A stretch of 64,000 nt of DNA from Strongylocentrotus purpuratus. Its lineage: Eukaryota > Echinodermata > Echinoidea > Camarodonta > Strongylocentrotidae. Shown piece after piece: positions 55,001 through 64,000 of this stretch; the stretch's first letter is position 1; each line of letters opens with the position of its first letter. The DNA lies in contig NW_022145597.1 in assembly GCF_000002235.5 (NCBI RefSeq), positions 24,382,923 to 24,446,922 of the forward strand, read 5' to 3'. Below the pieces are notes generated by a model. That model searched no databases. It saw only the letters and a list, made by a program, of their open reading frames with translations, and was not told the origin of the DNA. Both the position numbers and the translations under genes were made by a program.

Positions 55001-58000
55001 TTTGGGTCCCGCAGTGATCATCTCTTAAAATTGTTAATTTTGAGATCAAGATTTTCTGCCTTCAGTGGTCCTTTGTAAAGCGTCAAGAATTGTGATGTCA
55101 CATGCGAGACCCAGCAAGCCACAAAATTGCATTTTACGCCTTTTCATGACATCTTTGTAATTTGCCAGCAAATCTTTCACGTTTTTCAAGAGAAATTCTT
55201 TCCATGCATAGTACAGTACACATGTAATTTGTCCATAATTGTCAGTTGTCGTGAATTTTCTTTGGGTGACTTCTTTGACAATCTGATGGATCCATGTAAC
55301 ACCAAAATAACTTACCCAAGACAGATTTCCAAAAGACTGGCCCAAAAGTGGTCAAGAATTTAAAGGGCCTACATGTACATGTATATGTACATGTATGGGG
55401 CACAGTCTAATAGTCTTCCAGTTCAGACCCTGGGTAATGTGTTATGACTTTCAAGGGTCTGTGTATAGACTCTACAGAGACTACCGGTACTGTAGTTGGT
55501 GTTCTCAAATCTGTCTTGGGTAGGTTTGGGGCAAGTTACCTCTAACGCCAATTCCAAACCTAAATAGGGGCGGCCAGGGGCTATATGTACATGTACACCA
55601 AGAGATGAACCCAGATGTTACCACTGGCATTATTGTAATAATGTGCAATTTTTAGACAGCAAAATGCATACATGCAGTTTTTGTCCCCTTCCCCTCCCCC
55701 TTCCAACGAATCGATACCGGTAGTCCTTTTCTAGCTCAGCCCCATTTAATTGTTTGGCTCATGATGCACATGAAGGCGTAATGCTACTTGTGTATCAGTA
55801 CACATCTACGTACATTGTTGAACAATGTAGGCTTGTACATGTATATGCACTGATTTATTGATACTATAGACCAAATATGCAGTGAACAACTAAATTATTC
55901 AGACCCCTTGTAAATTTGACGTATTACATGTTCAGGTATATGGCATTCTCCAAAAATGGGAACTAATCAATTATCACTTACTTGAATAATTACAAAACTT
56001 GGTTAGGGTAAGAATTATTCAGATTTTAACTTTATATACATGTAGTAAATATATTGAAAGTACAATGTAACCTGTCCATTTCTTTATCTTTATTCTTTTT
56101 CATGCTGATACGAAGGCCTTTTTACATCATAGCTTTTGTATTTGTATACAGAGTATGTACACATACTATTTGATTCAATTCAATTCATTAGGGTTTGTTG
56201 ACATTTAAAATACGATACACTGTAATGACTGTACATGCAAATGATGTAAGACTAAAGATAATGTACATGTATCAAGTTTTCGATGTACTGTAGAAAACAT
56301 ACATTTATACATGTACTGTAGTATTATACAGTGTACACGTAAATGTAAACATTAGTAAACAAAACAAATAAACAAATAAGAAATGAGTCTATAAAACAGA
56401 CTGTAATATGGATTGGATTGAAAAATAGTCAAGAAATGTAGTGCAAAATTTGAACGAAACAAGGATTAGAAATAGGCCAAATAAAACAGTATGTATTATT
56501 ATTGTAAAATGGGTTTAGAAATTTAAAGTAAGGGTTTTTGAGGGTGAAAGTGAAAGTAACATACATTGTACAATGTACATGTACAGTACATACATGTGTA
56601 TCATACATTGTATAGTGTACAAAGTGTTTTTACATTATATATTGCACACCCACTGTACAGTATGTAGCTCTCACTAGCTTTAGACACACCTCCCTTTATA
56701 TCTACACTGTATATACATGTAGAGTGACAAAGTATGTATGGAATGGATGACTGGTAGACTCGTTCATTTACTCTGCGCTTAAAGCCAGAGATTTCAGCAT
56801 AGCCTAGTTTAAAGGCTTTGAATGTCTTGTGTGGATAAATGGGTTGATGAAATGAGGCTAGGAGCTTATCAGTTTTAATACCAGCCTCCCCCCCCCCCCC
56901 TTAAAAAAAAATGGTGGTGCAAATCAGTTGTGTGGTCAAGAAAAGTGAATACAATTCACATCATGTATACATGTTTGTACTGGACATACATGTGTTGTAG
57001 GCTGAATATACAAAAACATATATATTTTGGACATGTACAAAGTATGTAAAGGAATAGAATACAGCACGGTTAATTGCAGTGTATCTTACAAATGTATGAA
57101 CCTTGCTGTACGAATTTGACATATTGGGAACCAGTACAAAACCTGAAACACATGTCATTTTATACTACATGTAAATATTGAAACATATGGAGATGCAAAA
57201 CATTTTTTGTGCATTACTTGACCAGAAATTTCAGGAATCTGCCTATGATTGGTAATACAATATTTTCTTCATTTTTTAAAAACTTTTTTTTTACATAAAA
57301 AACAACAACAACTGTGCTACCGGTATACCGGTACATTTATGCTGTACACACTGTACATGTACATATAGCTGCCCTAAATGCACATACTTTTGTATTTTAA
57401 AGGGAATAATAAAGGTAGCATGGATGAAAGGCTAGAGGGTAATCACCCAGGGCATGTCGTGGAGGTGCTGTAGATTGATACAATCTCCTACTCATTAATC
57501 AGCAAGGCCTGGTAGCAAGTTAATGAACCAATTTTACACGGCCGCGTTCACTGTACTTGCACATGATGCATAGTAGGGGAATCCATCTCACTGTATTAGA
57601 GGGGTACTGCAGCCTACACGAAGGCCTACATGTTCTTTTTATTAGCATTATGTACATATACAGTAGGTCAAATAAAGTTGATTATTTCCCCATCCAAATT
57701 TTATCGAAAAATAAAGAAGATGGGATAACATTTTCTGGCACATGCTATATAATTATGGTCAATTTTTGTTTTTTTTGTCTTATTTTCTTTTCGATTTTTT
57801 TTCGAAGCATACGCAATATAAAGGCTTAAAGTTATGGTTATGCGATTGCATTGTGAAAGAAACATTGTGAAATCGATCAGAAAAGGTTGATCATCTGGCA
57901 TAGATGTACTGCAAGGTTCTGGAATCATCAAAATGATAAGAAATTTGGCAAAGTCTTCATAAAGTTAGAATCACTGTACACAGAAAGATGTATATGGGAC

Positions 58001-61000
58001 TACACACACGTGCACGACACGTGCATTTGTATCTCTCAACAGGCGGGAGATACACTAATTTACCAAATATATCAATTAGTAGGCGGTTTCCCGTCAACAT
58101 TTTTATCATCATGTATTATTCAAAACATATTCTTTCACATGATTGGTAATAAGAGCTTGCATTTCATTTTTTGAAATTGGGGCGTTTCCAATACTGATCT
58201 TTTCCTTTAAAACAAGGTGAAGTTCCAGTTGTTACGTTATTGTGTACACTTTATTGTCTTGGTACACGTTTACTCAGATTCTTATTTATTTCATTTCATT
58301 TTAAAATTTAAAATGCAGACATCAAACAAAAACAACAACAAAAGGAGTTTGGTCGAATAAAGAAGCAGTATTTGTAACAAGAAACTAAGAATATATTCAT
58401 TTGTTTACATGACCTTACACACTTACATGCAAGTAGGCCTTTGAATGTTAGCTGCAAATGCACATTAATATGCTTGTCATCTACTGTATGTAAACATGTA
58501 CTTTTGTCATATACATTCTTTCACAAGACAGAAGTGTATACATACATGTACATGTAGATGACAAGCCTACAGTAAATGTGTATTTGCAGCAGAATTCTGA
58601 TAATGTTGAACGTAATGTATTAGTCATGCTAGTGAAAGGATCAAAGTTCAAACTGAGTTCTAATAATGTAAACATGTCAGCATTACTTGCACAAATTGTG
58701 AAGTACATAGTGTATACATCACTCATCAGGTTGGGTTGAGTGACTGAGTCCCCCCCCCCCCCCCCCCTCCATCTAAACAAGCAGATCCTGTACCATTGTC
58801 CATTGTGTGCATGCTGTATGTTGAAGAGATTATCAGAGTTTAGACACCAAATTTAAAAGAAAGAAAGACTAAGTAGACACATTTCCTTAAAGTACAACTA
58901 TATTTCATACATTTGTGTTGTGAAAAATTGATAGGATATCATATTACCGGTACTTGAAATAAGTTTGTATATCTTTTATTCAAAATAAAAATAACACATT
59001 TTATAGACTCATCACCCTAAAGTACATCTGTATACAGTAGTGAAATTTTGTTGGAATATTACTCAAGAGTTTAACACCCTGCACACCCCCCCCCCCCTCA
59101 ACAATATGCATTATGTTTCATGATTCTCATATTTTACAATCTTTACATACAGAACAACATTACTAGAATGCAAGATAACCTTTAAAATCATGTCTTGTCT
59201 TTCTGTGTACATGTTGGTATAAACGTAAATTCATGTGTACCGTAAGCTAATTCACTCATAACCTGTTATTATATCTCCACTGAAAAAACAAGATCAAGAA
59301 AAGAATCAGATCAAATCCAGTGTCGCTACATCTACTTTTCTACATGACCATGCCTTGTAACATACAATAAGTATGCTATAAAGTGCCTTCCTCACCTTTC
59401 CTTGCCATTCATCTAAATGTAAATGTGAATTGTTTTTTTATTTTGTCATGTACTGTACATGTACAATTTTTTTGTACACATGTGCATGTGTGTACCCCAA
59501 GGCTGCATACATGTACCGTGTACACGAGGCCATGTTTACCATTCCTCGACATGGTTAATGACATTTTAATGAATGTATAATTATGTTTGCCTTATCACCC
59601 ACAGCTGTGCCCAGTGTTTCAGGCCTTTTCCAGAAGGAGTCTTCTTTGAGGTGAGTCAGTCACTGCCAGTCTGGTTTCAAGACAAACTGGCTTTTCTTTT
59701 CTCAATAAAGTATATTTTAGTGAATCTGGAGAGATCATACTTACAGTGACTCAAGTTACCACTCTGTTATGAATAGGGGATGTTAGGGGTTAGTCTATAA
59801 ATACATTGTACTCAAAATTATCTGGCCTAAAATAATTCTTTGGAAAGAAGGAACGTCTTTTATAGTTTATGGGTGAGACTAGTTATCTACCGGTACTGTT
59901 TTTCTCAGACTCTGTGAGAGATAGCAGACCACCTACATGTAATAATCTTTTAATTTAGTTACACTTTATAAGGTTCCTGGTACGTATAAATGATCAGTTT
60001 GTGTTGACAAAAGAAAAATTTGACAGCAAATCCAGCCGAAGATTTTAAGTACTGTATAGTGTGTTTGGACTAGGAAGGTGTACACTGTACATTTGTTTCC
60101 AGAACCAGAATTTGAGAAATACATGTAGTACATATGTTCCTCTATTGTAGGTTTATTCGGACGGATATAATTAAAGCCCAATACGTGATTCAAACAACAC
60201 ATACAAAGGTACATGTATAATGATAATAATAAATGCATTGCCACTGAATATTGCTTTTCCAGAGGATATAAGGGGCATCCCTTAGTCTATCAACAAATTA
60301 AGAAGAATTGTAGAGGAAGTGAAAGTATTATTTTTCTCAGAAATGCAGGCAGCTTATTCCATAGGCGTTGGGCGACTGATTAAAAGGATTCAAAGCCATC
60401 CCGTATCATACACTGTATGCCAAATACAGCGTGTATCTCTTTTAAAACTTATTTTTATGACAAACTTTACACTGTACTTAAAAATGTGTAAAGGCGCATA
60501 GAGTATTCAATCTTTCAATATTCTCTTGGTATCTTGTTTGACATAATCTCTTTCCTGTCCTTCTTGTAGATCTCTTACATTATTTTGATATCATGCTTTT
60601 AATGTTGTCTTTGAACTTTCCCATCCCTTTTCTTCTTGTGTTTTTTTTAGTTTGAGGGCAGGAAATACTGCGAGCATGATTTCCACGTCCTGTTTGCTCC
60701 TTGCTGTGGGAAATGCAGTGAGTATAATGTTCACTTTAAAGGAAGTAGTCAGCAAGAGGTTCAACAAAACCCTTTATATGAGTTCATGTACAGTTTGTAG
60801 GACTCTGCGTTTGCATGAATTAACATGTTTAATCAATAAAACATCAATTTGTGCATCTGAGTAAGAGATTCAACATAGACCAATAGCAAACATGTAATTT
60901 TTATAATATAGCACTCTGATAGATCAGAAAAAGGAACCATGTAAAACACTTTTTTAATAAATTGGATTGGAAGATTCACAGTTTTATAAACAGATAGTCT

Positions 61001-62799
61001 CAAAGTCTTTCTTTGACATCTTTACTACATTTACATTACATTAATCTGCATTTGCCACACTCAACCCAGGTGAGGTAAATGGGTATCGGGTAGGATTTTT
61101 CTTTGAAATTTACTGTGTGCTGATTTTATTATTACATGTTCATGAGCTATTTGTTATTTTTTATTGAGTGTGTTCAGTACATTTAGCCAATATCCTTCAT
61201 AAATTCCATTCAGGAATTGAATTGTTATTTTCTTTATTATAAGCCAGAGCTAAAGATTTCCTGTAATTAAACAAGCATACATTAATTTATCTGCTTGTCT
61301 TTAATTGCATACATTTGTATGACTGACAATGACAGCACTCATGTCCTGTAAGTGCCATCGTGACACATCCTGGCTGAAACTTCCTTTTTAAAACTGTAAT
61401 TAAATTTCATTTCATCATCTTTAGAAATATTTTTATCCCTATAAAAGGCCATTAGTTAAAAGAAGGGATTTTTATCCCTATAAAAGGCCATTAGTTAAAA
61501 GAAGGGATGCAAAGTATGATTACTACATAATAAACCTTCTTAAACAGAAAGTGAAAATAATATCTAATGTGTATCCATTGATGTTATTGAAGAAAGATTG
61601 ACTACTGCTGATGCCCATTATGTTCTTCAACAAAGAAAAGAAAGTGAAAATGTCATCTAATGAAAGTAAATAAGTAGTTTAGATGTCACAGTTGGACAAT
61701 GGATCTACATGTACCTTGAATACATCTGTTGTATTCATGACAATCTTAGACAGAGTGAATATACTGTACATGTAGTTGTTGAAAATACACGTAGCTTCAC
61801 CGCATCTTTTGTGCTATTTACTTTCTTCAAGAGAAAGAACAGAACATGAAATGTATTTATCGATAATATTCATGTATACTTGTAACCTAAATGACGTTGG
61901 TGAGAATATCTTTGATACATCTTTGAATAGGTAGTCTGCTATATTCCCTTTATGTACCTGATACATGTACATGTACATAGACATACAGTCTGCTAAGTTT
62001 CCTTGTTTGTTTAAGGCCATGGACAAGCTCATAATACACAATAAACAGATCATTTCCTCGCCGTGTATTGTGAAAATGATATTTTCACTAAAAAACATGT
62101 TATACCAACTTCCTGCATGCCCTTTACCTGTTTTCCTCTCATTGAATTATGAATTATATTTCAGGAAGATTGAAATACCACCCATGTCACCGTTCATATC
62201 CTGACCTCTCTCTTTCATCTTCTTTGTCCTTCTTTTCTTCTCCTCCTTCTCCATATCACTCTGTCTTCTTTCCTGGTCTCCTCCTCCTCTTTCTTCTCTT
62301 CTTTTTCTCCTTCTTCTCTTCTTTTTCTCCTTCTTATCCTTCTTTCATCTTTCTTCTCCTTATCACTTTGTCTTCTTCCCCTTATCAATCATTTTGTCTT
62401 CTTTCCTCTCTTCCTCCTCCTCCTTCTCCTTCTCCTCTTTCTTCTCTTCTCTTCTCTTCTCTTCTCTTCTCTTCTCTTCTCATTCTCCCTCTTCTTCTTC
62501 CCTTCCTTATACAATATCTGTACAGTCTTTTCTATTATTTTCTCTTGCTCTCTTTACATAACTTTGTACATGTGATAGGTTAATATGGATAGAGCTTACA
62601 ATATAAATGTATAAATCTATATGTATGTATAAAGGATCTGACCCATGTGTTCTCTAATCACCTTTTCTCCATCTTTAGATGAGTTTGTGATAGGGCGTGT
62701 GATCAAGGCTTTGAACAATAGCTGGCATCCTCAGTGCTTTCTCTGTGAGCTTTGTAACTGTGAGCTGGCCGATACAGGATTTGTGAAGAATCGGGGAAG
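52010..62799 (+). CDS. LIMS1: PINCH/LIMS orthologue, 5' part (LIM1 and most of LIM2)
   Basis: Exons 52010-52020, 54739-54849, 59605-59650, 60651-60717 and 62679-62799 join in frame to give 118 residues plus two bases. LIM1 ligands: Cys14, Cys17, His36, Cys39, Cys42, Cys45, Cys63, Asp66. LIM2: Cys75, Cys78, His95, Cys98, Cys101, Cys104. Blocks [27 protein letters not shown] and [14 protein letters not shown] match human LIMS1/2 almost exactly. PINCH is a five-LIM adaptor that binds integrin-linked kinase through LIM1 and joins ILK and parvin at focal adhesions. The rest of LIM2 and LIM3-5 lie beyond the window. LIMS1 and LIMS2 are vertebrate duplicates, so the symbol means the shared ancestor-type gene. 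Confidence 0.92.
52605..52746. mobile_element. Small TIR element in LIMS intron 1
   Basis: 20-bp terminal repeats AGGGCATCGTTTCATGAAAC at both ends in inverse orientation. They resemble, but are not the same as, the CAGGGCCC..TTTCATAAAA family at 40-42 kb. 142 bp, non-coding. Confidence 0.75.
52744..53140 (+). repeat. Dispersed 370-400-bp repeat, copy B
   Basis: Plus-strand partner of 24136-24501. Abuts the small TIR element directly. A purine-rich middle (about 52830-52910) corresponds to the CT-rich middle of copy A. Confidence 0.7.
54398..54504. repeat. Small hairpin MITE in LIMS intron 1
   Basis: Arms 'atatcgtcgctgttttcacg' plus 'tgacggtagtgaa' and their complements enclose a 30-bp loop. 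TA-rich flanks. Same size class as other foldback MITEs in the window. Confidence 0.7.
54739..54849 (+). CDS. LIMS1: LIMS exon 2
   Basis: Acceptor ctctag at 54738, donor gtaagt at 54850. Encodes the first zinc site of LIM1, CVRC...HEQC. Confidence 0.93.
54850..59604 (+). other. LIMS intron 2 (4.75 kb), no gene seen
   Basis: Rich in TACATGTA-type palindromes (for example near 55370, 56265, 56580, 57355, 58545, 59455). C runs at about 56890, 58751 and 59088. No repeated element with clear ends was recognised. Confidence 0.6.
59605..59650 (+). CDS. LIMS1: LIMS exon 3
   Basis: 46 bases, acceptor ccacag, donor gtgagt. Encodes [15 protein letters not shown], the start of the second zinc site of LIM1. 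Confidence 0.93.
60651..60717 (+). CDS. LIMS1: LIMS exon 4
   Basis: 67 bases, acceptor ttttag, donor gtgagt. Encodes [20 protein letters not shown] then KC, ending LIM1 and opening LIM2. Confidence 0.95.
61430..61508 (+). repeat. 39-bp direct duplication
   Basis: Two head-to-tail identical copies of a unit starting 'ttttatccctataaaaggcc' and ending 'gaaggga'. It must be recent, as no differences are visible. Confidence 0.9.
62205..62515 (+). repeat. Polypyrimidine tract upstream of LIMS exon 5
   Basis: About 310 bases almost entirely C and T, including a (TCTTC)n run at 62440-62482. It ends about 160 bp before the exon 5 acceptor. Triplex-forming potential; the reading frame across it is not real. 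Confidence 0.85.
62679..62799 (+). CDS. LIMS1: LIMS exon 5
   Basis: 121 bases, acceptor ctttag, donor gtaaga. Encodes [20 protein letters not shown] then [19 protein letters not shown], most of LIM2. The next exon is not found before 64000. Confidence 0.95.
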
Positions 62800-62922
62800 G
62801 TAAGACTATATTATCTTACTTATTTTGCATGCAATTGAATCCTTTGCATATTGCAGGAGCAGTTCAGATTTGGAAGAATACATATCTAGAAAATTGTGCT
62901 TGTTAGATACTCTAATGAAGCT

Positions 62923-63416
62923 AAAGGTAATACAAAGTTTTGGGAAATTTTGAAAATTGGGTGGATAGTGATTCTTTACAATTTGGATGCCCCTGTGGAT
63001 GTATTATAAGCACTAGAAAATTTAGCCCCTAAAACACTTCTGCTTTCGAGAAAATTTAATATAAAAATTTACCAATGCTCCCAGTAAAGTTTTGATAAAT
63101 TTCAAATAGCGACTACGGCCGTACAATGGTAGCTGCGACCATGGAAATCTCAGAATATGTAGTTGTGATAAATATTTTCCAAACGAGAATAGCTAATCGG
63201 TCGATTTTAGCCAAGAAACATTTTTTATAGCTTAATTAATATCTTGACCTTGAGAGGGAGCTATACAACACAAAGAGTGTATTATTTACAATTTCATAAG
63301 TTTAGACTCGATTTCAACCGCGACAACGATCACCGAATATTGTAGGATCGCATATGCTTCCAATATGTTCATTTGGACCAAATTCATGACCCATACCAAA
63401 ACTTTGTATTACCTTT
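62923..63416. mobile_element. MITE with perfect 20-bp TIRs in LIMS intron 5
   Basis: AAGGTAATACAAAGTTTTGG at 62924 and its exact complement ending at 63415, flanked by TA on both sides (62922-62923 and 63416-63417). About 490 bp, non-coding. The TA target suggests the Tc1/mariner group. Confidence 0.8.
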
Positions 63417-63417
63417 A

Positions 63418-64000
63418 ATATACATGACTGTGTAATTTTTGGTATTAAAATTTCTGGTTTTAAAATACTTAATCCAGAGTATTTTGAAGATTGCGGTTAC
63501 GCAAGTACAAGGCACATTGTATTAAAATGAGAATCATAATCATGACAACCATCATCAGTAGTGGCAGCCACTTTTATATTGGAACATTTCTATCTTTGGC
63601 TTCTGACATGGCTTCATTGCAGGGCGTTGTTTCTAGATTTGTTTCATTCTCGCCAAATGAATGGGGAAAGCAGGAAGCAGGTTGAACTCACTAATTGACA
63701 CTGTCAATAGCATTGTCAATGACATTCACAGTGACGATCCCAGTCATACAAACCTTAAGGATCATAGAAGAGGGCTCGCATTGGAAATTCGACATTGTTT
63801 GTAAACAAAATATTAATACTTAATTATAAAATAATCCAAAGTTGTTTCGTACCTAGGGCGATACACAATATAATCTCACCCAAGCTAAACGTTAGCTGCT
63901 ATTCTAATTTTCGTAATATAGATTCCAAAAGGGTGTTGACAACGTAGAGACTCCATCGATAATGAAAACTTTGTTGAAAGAAGAACAATTCATCAATATA
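63418..64000. other. Right edge, intron of LIMS
   Basis: AT-rich. An open frame at 63491-63685 has no recognised domain and lacks splice context. Nothing else to support. Confidence 0.4.

Noticed and set aside
62149-62583. 144-residue Ser/Leu-rich frame before LIMS exon 5
   Set aside because: It is the intronic polypyrimidine tract.

Overview
The window looks like nuclear DNA of an invertebrate deuterostome, most likely a sea urchin. This is inferred from AT-rich introns, young DNA transposons and LINE tails, a tandem family of intronless TRIM genes, and spliced single-copy animal genes whose proteins sit close to their vertebrate orthologues. I saw no bacterial-type gene, no CRISPR array and no retrovirus-like element.

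Region 1 (1-19,600) is a tandem array of a roughly 8-9 kb TRIM unit. Copy 1 (5562-7675) has a 43-bp deletion that splits it into a RING-only frame and a B-box/coiled-coil/propeller frame. Copy 2 (13297-15405) is intact and encodes 702 residues. Related trailing DNA follows copy 1 (7676-10850) and copy 2 (15406-19600), and also opens the window (1-1850), so at least one more unit should lie upstream. Copy 2's trailer carries a 1.46-kb insertion with CRE octamers.

Region 2 (19,600-25,700) has no gene. It holds a CATATGGG-rich block, a 2.34-kb hAT-type element (perfect 16-bp terminal inverted repeats and 8-bp target duplication) filled with two satellite arrays, a dispersed repeat and a 'GGGGCAC' minisatellite.

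Region 3 (25,737-34,313, plus) is AMMECR1 in five exons. Its intron 1 holds a Harbinger-like MITE with a TA-flanked MITE and a LINE scrap inside it. Its intron 3 holds decayed tandem copies of the end of exon 3. Region 4 (34,314-42,777) is 3' flank and intergenic DNA with a 68-bp minisatellite and a MITE cluster.

Region 5 (42,778-47,218, minus) is CLNS1A (pICln, the Sm-protein chaperone of the methylosome) in four exons, tail-to-tail with AMMECR1. Its intron 1 contains an almost perfect palindrome of about 950 bp. Region 6 (47,219-52,009) is filled by a long-TIR element and degenerate minisatellites.

Region 7 (52,010 to the right edge, plus) is the 5' half of a PINCH/LIMS gene (integrin-ILK adaptor): a short coding first exon and four exons covering LIM1 and most of LIM2. 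The remaining LIM domains lie beyond the window. The three spliced genes are unrelated housekeeping or adhesion genes and show no sign of acting together; the TRIM pair looks like a fast-evolving, possibly immune, family.
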